Origin: Chitinophaga cymbidii
GTDB taxonomy: Bacteria > Bacteroidota > Bacteroidia > Chitinophagales > Chitinophagaceae
Assembly: GCF_007992715.1 (NCBI RefSeq)
Contig: NZ_BKAU01000001.1
Coordinates: forward strand, 1 to 64,000
Direction: 5' to 3'
DNA: 64,000 nt
Part shown: positions 1 to 8,810 of the stretch, in pieces
Layout: every line of letters starts with the position of its first letter
Position numbering within the stretch: position 1 is the stretch's first letter
Translations under genes and position numbers: made by a program
Notes under the pieces: model-generated
Databases searched by the model: none
What the model was told of the DNA's origin: nothing
What the model saw: only the letters and a program-made list of their open reading frames with translations

Positions 1-3000
1 GGTGGCTTCCGGTGTTAGCGTGAGTTGCTTGGGACCGGTGGCGTCAGTGATCGTTACCGTTGTGCCGGTGACGGTGAAGCCGGTAGCGGTGCCTTCCAGT
101 ATTAAGGTTTCGCTTCTTTCGAGGATGTTATCATTGCCTGCGGTAAGCGTGGTGCTACCGGAGGTCTGCGTTGCTGCGATCGTGATCTGGTTTAACGTGC
201 TGTGGTCACTGCTCTGTGAGGAGGAGCTGCTGCCGCGGCTTAGGTTGATCACGATGTCTGTGCCGGCTGTCAGGCCGCCGAGGAGCGTGGCCGTGATCGT
301 CGTGCCTGTGCCGCCTTCTGCAATCGTGGTTTGCGAGGTGCTTAGCGCAATCGTGGCACCGGTGTGGTCGTTGTCTAGGATATCTAATGTTACATCTGAT
401 CCGAACGTGAAGCCGGTGGCGGAAGGGATCAGGTGTAGTTTTTCTGTTGGTTCGAGGATGTTATCTGTTGACGGGTTTACGTGATAGTCCACGTGATCGC
501 CGCCGGCGGGGATCGTTACACTCGTCAGTAATGCCGGGCTGAAGTCGGCGGCATCTGTTGCGGGTGTAGCAGTGCCCGGAGCGAGGTTTATGGTGATCGC
601 TTCTGCGGTGGTGATGCCGGAAGGCAGGCTGAAGGTCAGCGTGGCGGAGCTACCTTCGGTGACAATAGCCGGACCAGAGATCGTGATCGTCCTATCATTT
701 GCATCAACAATATCTACTTTATTTGACGCGGTAATCGAAGTTCCATACACCATCGCGCTCGCTTCAATCTCCAACTCTTCTAAAGGCTCGATCACATTAT
801 CCGTCATAATATCCAGATCAAAAGACACCTCGCTCCCACCCGCGGGAATCGTTACTGTCGGGTCGAAACTATATTCACTTGCCAGCAAACCTGCACTTGT
901 AGCCGACCCTCTTTGCAAACTGATCGTCAGCGCCTCCTGCGTTTTCTGCGGCGACGGCAAGCGTATCCATACTTTTGTTCCACCTCCTTCTGTAACAGAT
1001 GTGGCTTCAGGTGTTATCGTAAATATCTTGTTCGCAGCGTTCTGGCCGTTCTTGTCATCGATCGTTACGGTGGTGCCGGTTACCGTAAATCCTGTAGCGG
1101 TGCCTTCAACGACCAGTGTTTCCGCGGCTTCCAGGAAGTCGTCTTCCAACGTAGTAAGGGTCATCGTTCCGGTGGACGATTCCGCGGGAATCGTAATGTT
1201 CACGAGTGCGGCATGATCGGCAGCGTCCGCGGTGGATGCGGAGCCTGCGGAAATAGTGACAGTGATATCAATTCCTGCAACAAGACCACCCTCCAATGCA
1301 GCAGTGATCGTCGCGCTTTCTCCCTCCGTCACGCTTGCGTCGGAAGAAGTGATCGCGATAGCAGCACCGGTTATGCTATTATCAATAACATCCAGCGATA
1401 CATTTCCACTAAACGTAAATCCGGTAGATGACGGGGTGAGCAACAGCTTTTCAGTCGCCTCAATAATATTGTCATTTGCAGCTTTAATGGTCAGCGTTGC
1501 ATGATCTGCGCCGGCTGGTATCGTAACAGTTGACGGAATGGCAGGATTGAAATCCGCGGCAACGGTTGCCGGCGTTACAGTGCCGGCGGTGAGGCTGATA
1601 ATAATATCCTCTGCGGAGGTAATGCCGGACGGCAGGCTGAAAGTGTAGCTCACGGCGCTGCCTTCCGTAACAGTAGCGGGGCCGCTAACGGTCACTACTT
1701 TATTGGCAGGGATCGTACCGGTTACATCCACGATACCCACATCCATAGCGGACGTTCTCGTATCACCGAATATGTCAGCCGTGGCAATCAGTTCCAGCCT
1801 TTCGTCTGCCGGTTCTATCACGCCATCAGGTTTTGCTTCCACGTCAAAGGCAACATAATTCGCACCGGCGGGAATCACAACGGATGCCGGGAAAGCGTAT
1901 TCAGTAGCCAGTAATGAAGCAACGGAACCTGCGCCACGGCTAAGATTAACCGTCATGTTTTCTGATGCCAGAATACCATCATCCAGTTTCACCCTAAGCC
2001 GTAGCGTTGAGCTTTCCTCTACGAGCGGCGACATGGAAGGATCATCCAGCACCAGCGAGATATTCTTGCTGTTATTGTCCTCGAAATATAATGTTGTGCC
2101 CACAAAAGTATAACCGGCGGCAATCCCGCTGAGGTTGAGCACTTCCCTCCTTTCCAGGAGAAGATCGGCATTTGCCGCCATATAAAATGTGAAGCTGCTT
2201 TGGCCTGCTTCAATAATGACATCTTCCGGAAAGAAAACAAAATCATCATCCGTTGCCGTGGTGCCGGCTAATTTATCCAGCGTAATAGTGATGGGAGAAG
2301 ACGCCGTACCAGACTGCAGTGACACAGTGATCTCCGCAATATCAAAGCCATCTTCCGACAGCGTGGACAGCGAAGTGGAGAACTCAATGGTTGTAGCGGG
2401 ACTGGCAGACGTATTATCCAGCACTTCCACATCCACCGGATTATTGTCATTCACGGTGAACCCTGTAGAAGTGGTGGCTTGCAGCACCAGGTGCTCCGTA
2501 CCCTCCGTCACGCCATCCGTTGCAGGCACTGCGGTCCACGTTACATTGTTGCCGCCGGCGGGGATCACGAGGAAAGGCGGTACGCCCCCCACGAAATCCA
2601 GGTTCTCCGCATATCCTGCACCCACCTGGGTAATGGCGATATCGATGGTGATGGGATCTGTGGTGGTAATGCCAGCGGGCAGGCTAAAGGTCACGGGCAG
2701 GCTGCTGCCTTCTGTTACCGACAGCGGTGTATTGACAGCGATCTTTTTGTTATCGGGATCATTGCCGGTGGCATCGAGGATGTCGATCGTCGCATATCGC
2801 GTAGTACTGTATCCGGAAATAGTGGCATTGCCGCTGATCTGTAACTGTTCCGCGGGTTCGATGATCATATCCGGTGCGGCCGTTAGCACAAAAGTGGCTT
2901 CGTTATTACCCGGATCGATCGTAACGGAAGGCGGCATGGTATAATCAGCGGCATCGGCTGTACCACCGCCGCCGTTGCCCAGGTCAATGGTGATCGCCTG

Positions 3001-5511
3001 TGTACTTTGCACGCCGGGCGCCAGTTTCACTTTTACATTAACGCTGTTGCCTTCCAGCACGTTTACAGCCTGGGGTTCGATGGTGAACTCGCACAATCCG
3101 GGCTGGTTCTTTGTTTCATCTTTAATGGTGACCGTTCCGGGAACGACAGTGAAATCCTTATAAGTACCGCCGATCTTCAGGAGCTCATCGGGTTCGAGCA
3201 ACAGATCGGAATTGATATCCAGTGTAAATGATGCTTCGTTAGCAAGCACAGCGAAAGTCACCTTCGTATTCTGAAAATCAAAATCATCATCATCCGCAAC
3301 AGAGGAAAGATCTTTCAAAAGGTCCAGCTCCAGCGCATATGTTGTGAGATATGGCAGATGAACGGTGCCTGTTACCGTATTCCCCTCGCTTACTTCACTG
3401 AGGTCGAAGCTGATCGTTATTTGTTTGTTGGCCTGATTGTCGATCACATAAAAGCTGCCCTGCTGCACGGTAAAACCGGTGGCGGTGGCATCGAAATAGG
3501 CAATTTCATCCGGCTCGATGCGGTTATCGGACGCGGCGGTAACCGTGAAGTCCACGGATGATTCAAATGCGCCGATGGTCACCGTGGCCGGGAATATCGT
3601 GTTGAAGTCGCTCGAAGATGCAAGGGAGCCAGACGAGAGGTTTGCCGGCATGGTGATCTCCAGCGGTAATTCTGTACTGACGCCGTCCGGCAGACTGGCC
3701 GTGAAAGTCACCGGCGTATTTTCCGGAGCGTTCTGTGTAATAAAATGAATGACTTTGTTCGCCGCATTGTTCTGCGTGGTATCAATGATGCGGATGGTAT
3801 CGGCGGCTGTTTTTGTTTCTATGCCGAATGTCGCTGTGGCGTTGATCTCCAGTGTTTCTTCAGGTTCCAGTATCCGGTCCGGCGCAGCATCCAGATCAAA
3901 TTCCACTTCCAGCTCACCGGCGGGGATCGTTACTGTCGTCGGCAGCGGGCTATGGTCTTCATCTTCCGCTTCCGATGTGCCGCCTTTTGACAGCGTTACG
4001 GTAACAGGCGTGGGCAGCAGCTCTCCCGTCATCCTTACCTTCACTTTCATGCTCTGTCCCTCATCCAGCGTCGGCTGCGCCGCTTCTACATATATTTTAT
4101 GTTCATCATCATCTATGATCGTATAGCCGGATGACGTTATACTGCCGAGCTTCAGGTATGGTGAACACGTAGGCAGCAGCTCTACAGTAAGCGTTTTATC
4201 GGGATTCTCGATGGCATCGCCATTGATCAGAATATTGTTCAAAGGGATTTGAACAGGCGTAAAATAGCTTTCCGCGGGAATAACAACGTGGGTATATAAT
4301 ACTTCGTAATCCGTTCCGGGGGCGGCGTGACCGGTACCGGTGCCGGTTGTGACCACGCGGAGATATGCGATCTGCGGGGCATTGAACATGCCGCCGCTAA
4401 CCGTCAATGTCAGACCTTCCAGCGGATGTGAGATCTCCCCTTCCATACCGGAAGATGTGGCGGCGGAGAGCTCGATGGTCACTTTGGATGAATCTGTAGA
4501 AGTTGTTTGCCCGTGGTTTTCTGATAGTACCAGTGGAGGTTCCGGCAGATCAAGCGCCGCTATTTCCGCCCTGTCAAAGCCGATGATGAACCTTTTTGTC
4601 GCGCTGCGGGTTTTGCCGGCATTGGAAGCTTCTATTTCAACGGTTTTATGAACGGCCACGCCCATGCTTTGGATGACAGACGTAATCTGCGATTCCAGCT
4701 CATATCCGGGAGTCACCTTGGTATCCCGTCCCTGTGGCGCACCCCCTTTATAGGAAGTAAAACCGCCTTTGGTCTTGAAATAATGCCCGCCGGTGAAGCC
4801 ATCGGGACAATCACCGCTTCCACATTCGGCGCCCACCAGTTGCGGCTGATTCCAGGAAGGGACAAGCGTAAAATCCCACTCATCATCAAAATAATCATCC
4901 GTCTCACATGAAACCCAATCATCCGCAACAGCGCCGGCGATATCGGAATTATTCAGCCAGCTGCGTTCGGAGAAATAAATATGCATATAATACGGTCCGC
5001 CTGTGCCTGATGCTGTCAGGAATCTTTCATGTGCGCTGATATAAAAATCCACCAGGTAATAATCATTCCCGTTTACATAAGAATAAACGGTCGTAAGATT
5101 ATAAATGCCGCCGGTGGCGTTATTGAGCGTAGTCAGCGTAGTGACCTTCCAGGGATCAGCGATGGTACCTTCGCCATGTACACCGGATATGTCACAAGCG
5201 GTGAGGTAAGTCGGTTGTTTGATCGTGTTGGTCCCCGATTTCTGTTGCAGGATCACGTATGTTTTCAGTCCACGGTCATGCGGGGGGATCGTATCGCTGA
5301 GATTATACTGTTCCAGTCCGTTCCTTTTTACGAGAATGGCGGTATCCGTGATCGTGATGCGCAGGCCATCCGTGGGCGTATTGCCGCCATCCGGGTTGAT
5401 GATCGCTGACTGGGCCTGGGCTTTGGCTGCTCCGGGTGCAAGCAGGCAGGCTGCTATGGTGACAGCCAGCAGGAACAGGATGTTTTTCTTAGGATAGGAT
5501 AGGACTAACAT
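1..5511 (-). CDS. Giant Calx-beta repeat surface protein (partial, 3' end beyond window)
   Basis: An uninterrupted reading frame of 1837 codons runs from ATG at 5511 off the left edge, so the C-terminus is not visible. Residues 1 to about 34 form a signal peptide (hydrophobic core ILFLLAVTIAACLLA, Ala-rich end). Residues about 35-330 are a unique N-terminal region with aromatic and Cys-containing segments. From about residue 330 on the protein is Calx-beta-like beta-sandwich domains of about 105-125 residues, recognisable by a DND/DDD/DAT start, a VTEG motif, VTIPAG and a closing ATGFTV strand. I count about 13 domains, in a three-domain order repeated every 1.0 kb. Calx-beta arrays in Bacteroidota are typically secreted adhesins; export by the type IX system is likely, but the C-terminal sorting domain would lie outside the window. 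Function as an adhesin is inferred. Confidence 0.88.
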   Translation of the reverse strand, partial: MLVLSYPKKNILFLLAVTIAACLLAPGAAKAQAQSAIINPDGGNTPTDGLRITITDTAILVKRNGLEQYNLSDTIPPHDRGLKTYVILQQKSGTNTIKQPTYLTACDISGVHGEGTIADPWKVTTLTTLNNATGGIYNLTTVYSYVNGNDYYLVDFYISAHERFLTASGTGGPYYMHIYFSERSWLNNSDIAGAVADDWVSCETDDYFDDEWDFTLVPSWNQPQLVGAECGSGDCPDGFTGGHYFKTKGGFTSYKGGAPQGRDTKVTPGYELESQITSVIQSMGVAVHKTVEIEASNAGKTRSATKRFIIGFDRAEIAALDLPEPPLVLSENHGQTTSTDSSKVTIELSAATSSGMEGEISHPLEGLTLTVSGGMFNAPQIAYLRVVTTGTGTGHAAPGTDYEVLYTHVVIPAESYFTPVQIPLNNILINGDAIENPDKTLTVELLPTCSPYLKLGSITSSGYTIIDDDEHKIYVEAAQPTLDEGQSMKVKVRMTGELLPTPVTVTLSKGGTSEAEDEDHSPLPTTVTIPAGELEVEFDLDAAPDRILEPEETLEINATATFGIETKTAADTIRIIDTTQNNAANKVIHFITQNAPENTPVTFTASLPDGVSTELPLEITMPANLSSGSLASSSDFNTIFPATVTIGAFESSVDFTVTAASDNRIEPDEIAYFDATATGFTVQQGSFYVIDNQANKQITISFDLSEVSEGNTVTGTVHLPYLTTYALELDLLKDLSSVADDDDFDFQNTKVTFAVLANEASFTLDINSDLLLEPDELLKIGGTYKDFTVVPGTVTIKDETKNQPGLCEFTIEPQAVNVLEGNSVNVKVKLAPGVQSTQAITIDLGNGGGGTADAADYTMPPSVTIDPGNNEATFVLTAAPDMIIEPAEQLQISGNATISGYSTTRYATIDILDATGNDPDNKKIAVNTPLSVTEGSSLPVTFSLPAGITTTDPITIDIAITQVGAGYAENLDFVGGVPPFLVIPAGGNNVTWTAVPATDGVTEGTEHLVLQATTSTGFTVNDNNPVDVEVLDNTSASPATTIEFSTSLSTLSEDGFDIAEITVSLQSGTASSPITITLDKLAGTTATDDDFVFFPEDVIIEAGQSSFTFYMAANADLLLERREVLNLSGIAAGYTFVGTTLYFEDNNSKNISLVLDDPSMSPLVEESSTLRLRVKLDDGILASENMTVNLSRGAGSVASLLATEYAFPASVVIPAGANYVAFDVEAKPDGVIEPADERLELIATADIFGDTRTSAMDVGIVDVTGTIPANKVVTVSGPATVTEGSAVSYTFSLPSGITSAEDIIISLTAGTVTPATVAADFNPAIPSTVTIPAGADHATLTIKAANDNIIEATEKLLLTPSSTGFTFSGNVSLDVIDNSITGAAIAITSSDASVTEGESATITAALEGGLVAGIDITVTISAGSASTADAADHAALVNITIPAESSTGTMTLTTLEDDFLEAAETLVVEGTATGFTVTGTTVTIDDKNGQNAANKIFTITPEATSVTEGGGTKVWIRLPSPQKTQEALTISLQRGSATSAGLLASEYSFDPTVTIPAGGSEVSFDLDIMTDNVIEPLEELEIEASAMVYGTSITASNKVDIVDANDRTITISGPAIVTEGSSATLTFSLPSGITTAEAITINLAPGTATPATDAADFSPALLTSVTIPAGGDHVDYHVNPSTDNILEPTEKLHLIPSATGFTFGSDVTLDILDNDHTGATIALSTSQTTIAEGGTGTTITATLLGGLTAGTDIVINLSRGSSSSSQSSDHSTLNQITIAATQTSGSTTLTAGNDNILERSETLILEGTATGFTVTGTTVTITDATGPKQLTLTPEAT
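28..4110 (-). repeat. Four tandem ~1-kb super-repeats, each of three Calx-beta domains
   Basis: Within the giant protein gene, domains fall into types A (FTITPEATSVTEGG), B (GPATVTEGS, FSLPSGIT) and C (ITAALEGGLVAG), repeating ABCABC. A-type domains begin near 4110, 3095, 2070, 1030 and 31. The last two copies are the most alike: the same DNA word (gtggcttc, then ggtgtta) sits near positions 3 and 1002, an exact 999-bp offset, that is 333 codons. Similarity falls toward the 5' end, as expected for stepwise triplet duplication at the 3' side. Boundaries are approximate. Confidence 0.75.
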
Positions 5512-5884
5512 AATCTTTCAGTTTCAAACTTCCATACTAAATATTGCTGGTGGACGTTATATTCCGGTAACTGTTCCCCGTGGTATGAATGCGTGGGCCA
5601 ATGTGCCTTTTCCCTCTCTATTTTGATTTATAAACGCTTCAGTTGCAGTTGCTTGGACCTTTAATAATCTCAAAATCTAATATGTAAACTCCTGGGAATA
5701 TACGTCTCCAATTAGCAAATGTATATTATTTATAATATTAAATCAAATAATAATTATATTTAATTATCTATATAAATAATACGAAATATGGCTGGAAAGG
5801 GGTTCAGGATTATTAAGATATGTTTGGGAGAAAGCATTATGTCAAGAGTTAAAATAAAGGTAGATTTGCAAAAAATTATCAGGA
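5512..5884. other. Divergent intergenic region, AT-rich
   Basis: This 373-bp gap separates the divergently transcribed Calx-beta gene and ahcY. Bases about 5710-5790 are almost pure A/T. Apart from the ahcY -7 box at 5861-5868 I see no gene, RNA or repeat. It must also hold the promoter of the Calx-beta gene, which I could not place. Confidence 0.6.
5861..5868 (+). promoter_or_regulatory. -7 promoter box of ahcY
   Basis: TAGATTTG matches the Bacteroidota sigma -7 consensus TAnnTTTG, 16 bases before the ahcY start codon. No clear -33 TTTG lies at the usual distance. Confidence 0.45.
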
Positions 5885-7213
5885 ATGTCCACAATTACTA
5901 AATCAAAAATTGATTTTAGCCTCAAGTACAAAGTAAAAGACATGTCTTTGGCTGAGTGGGGCCGTAAGGAGATAGAATTGGCGGAAGCCGAAATGCCGGG
6001 CCTGATGGCCTTGCGTGAAGAATATGGTAAATCCCAGCCGCTGAAAGGCGCGCGTATCGCGGGTTGCCTTCACATGACCATTCAAACTGCCGTGCTGATA
6101 GAAACCCTGGTTGCACTGGGTGCGGAAGTACGGTGGAGCTCCTGCAATATCTTTTCTACGCAAGACCATGCTGCTGCTGCCATTGCAGCGGCGGGCATCC
6201 CGGTATTCGCCTGGAAAGGGCTGAATGAAGAAGAATTTAACTGGTGTATCGAGCAGACGCTGTTCTTCGGTGGTGAAGACCGCCCGCTGAACATGATCCT
6301 GGACGACGGCGGCGACCTGACCAATATGGTGCTGGACACTTATCCCGAGCTGATCCAGCATATCAAGGGCCTGAGCGAAGAAACCACCACCGGCGTTCAC
6401 CGTCTTTATGAAAGAATGAAGAACGGTACTTTGCCGATGCCTGCGATCAATATCAATGATTCTGTTACCAAATCCAAGTTCGACAACAAGTACGGTTGCC
6501 GTGAATCCTGTGTAGATGCGATCCGTCGCGCTACGGACGTGATGATAGCCGGTAAGGTGGCTGTTGTGGCCGGTTTTGGCGATGTGGGCAAAGGCTCCGC
6601 GGAATCACTCGCGGGCGCGGGCGCACGTGTGATCGTGACTGAGATCGACCCGATCTGCGCACTGCAGGCTGCGATGGAAGGTTATGAAGTGAAGAAAATG
6701 GCGGATGCGGTGAAGGAAGCCGATATCATCGTAACCACTACCGGTTGCCGCGATATCATCACCGGCGAACATTTCCGTGCCATGAAAGACAAAGCGATCG
6801 TTTGTAACATCGGTCACTTTGATATTGAAATTGATGTGGCCTGGCTGAACACCAACTACGGCCATAGCAAAGTAGAGATCAAACCGCAGGTGGACAAATA
6901 CACCATCGAAGGAAAAGATATCATCCTGCTGGCGGAAGGCCGCCTGGTGAACCTGGGTTGCGCTACCGGCCATCCTTCTTTTGTGATGAGTAACTCCTTC
7001 ACAAACCAGACGCTGGCTCAGCTGGAACTCTGGACGAACGCCGACAAGTACGAGAACAAAGTATACGTGCTGCCCAAGCACCTGGATGAAAAAGTAGCCC
7101 GTTTGCACCTGAAGAAGATCGGTGTGGAACTGGACGTACTGACCTCCGCACAGTCAAGCTACCTGGGCATCCCGGTAGAAGGGCCGTTCAAGCCGGAGTA
7201 CTACCGCTACTAA
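5885..7213 (+). CDS. ahcY: Adenosylhomocysteinase
   Basis: A cytosolic NAD-dependent enzyme that reversibly splits S-adenosylhomocysteine into homocysteine and adenosine, clearing the product inhibitor of methyltransferases in the activated methyl cycle. The 442 residues match the family length. Visible hallmarks are the N-terminal [13 protein letters not shown] segment (63-75), DDGGD (140-144), the [10 protein letters not shown] substrate and hinge segment (192-201), the Rossmann motif GFGDVGKG (230-237) and the conserved KPEYYRY C-terminus whose Lys/Tyr contact NAD of the partner subunit. It is monocistronic: a TAnnTTTG box lies just upstream and a strong hairpin follows at 7248-7275. Confidence 0.97.
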   Translation: MSTITKSKIDFSLKYKVKDMSLAEWGRKEIELAEAEMPGLMALREEYGKSQPLKGARIAGCLHMTIQTAVLIETLVALGAEVRWSSCNIFSTQDHAAAAIAAAGIPVFAWKGLNEEEFNWCIEQTLFFGGEDRPLNMILDDGGDLTNMVLDTYPELIQHIKGLSEETTTGVHRLYERMKNGTLPMPAININDSVTKSKFDNKYGCRESCVDAIRRATDVMIAGKVAVVAGFGDVGKGSAESLAGAGARVIVTEIDPICALQAAMEGYEVKKMADAVKEADIIVTTTGCRDIITGEHFRAMKDKAIVCNIGHFDIEIDVAWLNTNYGHSKVEIKPQVDKYTIEGKDIILLAEGRLVNLGCATGHPSFVMSNSFTNQTLAQLELWTNADKYENKVYVLPKHLDEKVARLHLKKIGVELDVLTSAQSSYLGIPVEGPFKPEYYRY

Positions 7214-7247
7214 TACTTACTAACAGTCAGGTATAAACGTAATCTCT

Positions 7248-7275
7248 GAAAAGCAGTCCACACGGGCTGCTTTTC
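7248..7275 (+). terminator. Terminator hairpin after ahcY
   Basis: Stem gaaaagcagtcc (7248-7259) pairs with gggctgcttttc (7264-7275), with a T.G wobble, around an ACAC loop. It lies 34 bases after the ahcY stop. Confidence 0.75.
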
Positions 7276-7278
7276 TCA

Positions 7279-7423
7279 TTATAAGCCTGTGGCCTTATAA
7301 TGGTACAATATAAGGCTATAGCCTTATAATGAGGTAATATAAGCCTGTAGCCTTATAATGGTGCAATATAAGGTTATAGCCTTATAATGGGGTATTATAA
7401 GCCTAAAGCCTTATATTTGTAAC
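7279..7423. repeat. Five contiguous 29-bp palindromic repeats upstream of satD
   Basis: Units lie at 7279-7307, 7308-7336, 7337-7365, 7366-7394 and 7395-7423, each exactly 29 bp with no spacer. Bases 2-21 of each unit form an inverted repeat; in unit 2 (7309-7328) TATAAGGCTATAGCCTTATA is a perfect 20-bp palindrome. Half-sites TATAAG and CTTATA are present in every unit. The array fills the whole space between the ahcY terminator and satD, and the last unit contains the -7 box of satD. It reads like a multi-site operator, most simply for the HTH protein encoded right after it. Confidence 0.85.
7412..7419 (+). promoter_or_regulatory. -7 promoter box of satD, inside repeat unit 5
   Basis: TATATTTG matches TAnnTTTG and starts inside the CTTATA half-site of the fifth palindrome, ten bases before the satD ATG. 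A protein bound to the repeat would block the polymerase. Confidence 0.55.
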
Positions 7424-7428
7424 AGCAG

Positions 7429-8058
7429 ATGAAAAAACAAGCAGCCGTTATCACCGGAGACATCATCCAGTCTTCCTTGCTAAAAGCCTCACAACGCAAG
7501 CGTTTACAACAAACGCTCGAGCAGGCTTTTAATATGGTCAAGTCGAAAGATGCGACTTTCAAAGCGGAGCAGTTCCGGGGAGACAGCTTTCAGGCGGTGC
7601 TGATAGAAAGGCCGGGGAATGCGCTGCTGGGCTGCCTGATCGTAGCGGCCAGGCTGCGGAAAGAGAATTTCAAGGTACGGCTGGCCATTGGTACCGGAGA
7701 CATCACTTTCTCTGCAAAAAATATTGTTACCTCAGATGGTACGGCTTTCCAGCATTCGGGGCCTTACCTGGATGAACTGAAGAAAAAGAACGGGCTCATC
7801 TCCATTGTAACCCCCCATCCTGCCATGAACCAGGAATGGGAAATACACAGCCAGGTACTCTCCTACCTGCTGGAGCGCTGGAGCGCGTTACAGGCGGAAG
7901 CCGTGCTGGAACAACTGAACGGCCTCACACAGGCCCAGGCGGCGGAAAAACTGAAAATCAAACAACCCGCAGTGCATCAAAGGCTGCAAGCGGCCGGATG
8001 GCATGTGATCGTCCTGATCATTAACAGGTTCGGGCAACACATCCCTTCCATGTTTTAA
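7429..8058 (+). CDS. SatD family protein: cyclase-like domain plus C-terminal HTH
   Basis: The 209-residue product fits the SatD family, named after a gene of the Streptococcus mutans satCDE acid-tolerance locus; biochemical function is unknown. Residues 1-130 carry the order ITGDI (8-12), RGDSFQAVL (50-58), VRLAIGTG (83-90) and GTAFQHSG (104-111), which resembles class III nucleotide cyclase core motifs, with D11 and D52 at the places of the two metal-binding Asp residues. Residues 163-190 (GLTQAQAAEKLKIKQPAVHQ) are a helix-turn-helix. An ATG at 7429 follows a TAnnTTTG box directly. DUF3307 follows after 11 bp, so the two are an operon. The cyclase comparison is my inference; autoregulation through the upstream palindromes is also inferred. 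Confidence 0.82.
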   Translation: MKKQAAVITGDIIQSSLLKASQRKRLQQTLEQAFNMVKSKDATFKAEQFRGDSFQAVLIERPGNALLGCLIVAARLRKENFKVRLAIGTGDITFSAKNIVTSDGTAFQHSGPYLDELKKKNGLISIVTPHPAMNQEWEIHSQVLSYLLERWSALQAEAVLEQLNGLTQAQAAEKLKIKQPAVHQRLQAAGWHVIVLIINRFGQHIPSMF

Positions 8059-8069
8059 AACCATATCGG

Positions 8070-8792
8070 ATGTTACTACTCATCAAATGGCTTTGCGCCC
8101 ATCTCATCGGCGACTTTGCCCTTCAAACCACGCGGTTCATACAACACAAGCGGCGGCACAAAGCATCGTCCGTTCACCTTTACCTGCACTGCCTTATCCA
8201 CGGCGCACTGATATACCTGTTCACCGGATGGTGGCAGCAATGGCTGATTCCCGTTATTATTACGGTCACGCATTTTCTGATCGACTGGTGGAAGCTGTAC
8301 CGGAAAGACAATGCCGCGAGCTTCGTGATCGACCAGGCGCTGCATGTGCTGGTGATCCTGGTGCTGTGGATACAAGCCTCCGGTTACTGGCATGATATAT
8401 TGCCTTTCATGGGAAGCATCTGGCAGAACAATGCTTTCTGGGTGATACTGCTCGGCTATGCCGCCGTGATATGGCCGGTAGCTTTCCTGCTGGGCTTTGC
8501 CACCCGCCGCTGGCGCGACGAGGTGGCGGATTCCCGCCTCAACAACAGCAAGACCTCCCTCAGCGAGGCAGGAAGATGGATCGGCATATTTGAACGCGCA
8601 CTGGTGCTTACTTTCATCATCACCAATCATTTTGAAGGCATCGGCTTCCTCATCGCCGCAAAATCCATCCTCCGCTTCAACGACCTGAAAGAAAGCGATA
8701 ACCGCAGAGAAACGGAATATGTGCTCATCGGTACGCTGATGAGCTTCTCCATTTCCATTTTCATAGGGCTGGCGGTAAAGCTTCTGCTCTAA
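8070..8792 (+). CDS. DUF3307 membrane protein
   Basis: A 240-residue integral membrane protein with about six hydrophobic segments. The N-terminal half (LIKWLCAHLIGDFALQT, HCLIHGALIYLFT, ITVTHFLIDWWKLY) carries the polar His/Asp pattern typical of DUF3307: H11, D15, H46, H71 and D75 lie within or beside membrane helices and could bind metal or ligand. It is the second gene of the satD operon, a pairing I recall from other bacteria. Function is unknown. There is no signal peptide; start at 8070 leaves 11 bp after satD. Confidence 0.85.
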   Translation: MLLLIKWLCAHLIGDFALQTTRFIQHKRRHKASSVHLYLHCLIHGALIYLFTGWWQQWLIPVIITVTHFLIDWWKLYRKDNAASFVIDQALHVLVILVLWIQASGYWHDILPFMGSIWQNNAFWVILLGYAAVIWPVAFLLGFATRRWRDEVADSRLNNSKTSLSEAGRWIGIFERALVLTFIITNHFEGIGFLIAAKSILRFNDLKESDNRRETEYVLIGTLMSFSISIFIGLAVKLLL

Positions 8793-8798
8793 TTTGAT

Positions 8799-8806
8799 TA
8801 ATTTTG
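8799..8806 (+). promoter_or_regulatory. -7 promoter box of pdxJ
   Basis: TAATTTTG matches TAnnTTTG and ends four bases before the pdxJ ATG at 8811, so the transcript would be leaderless or nearly so. Confidence 0.5.
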
Positions 8807-8810
8807 CGGC

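Noticed and set aside
1..1504. Several plus-strand open frames at the left end (2-484, 572-1216, 913-1431, 1232-1504)
   Set aside because: They are antisense shadows of the Calx-beta repeats, Val/Ser-rich and repeated at the same period as the domains.
7279..7423. Regular repeats that might be a CRISPR array
   Set aside because: The 29-bp units are contiguous with no spacers, there are no cas genes, and each unit is palindromic with a promoter in the last one.
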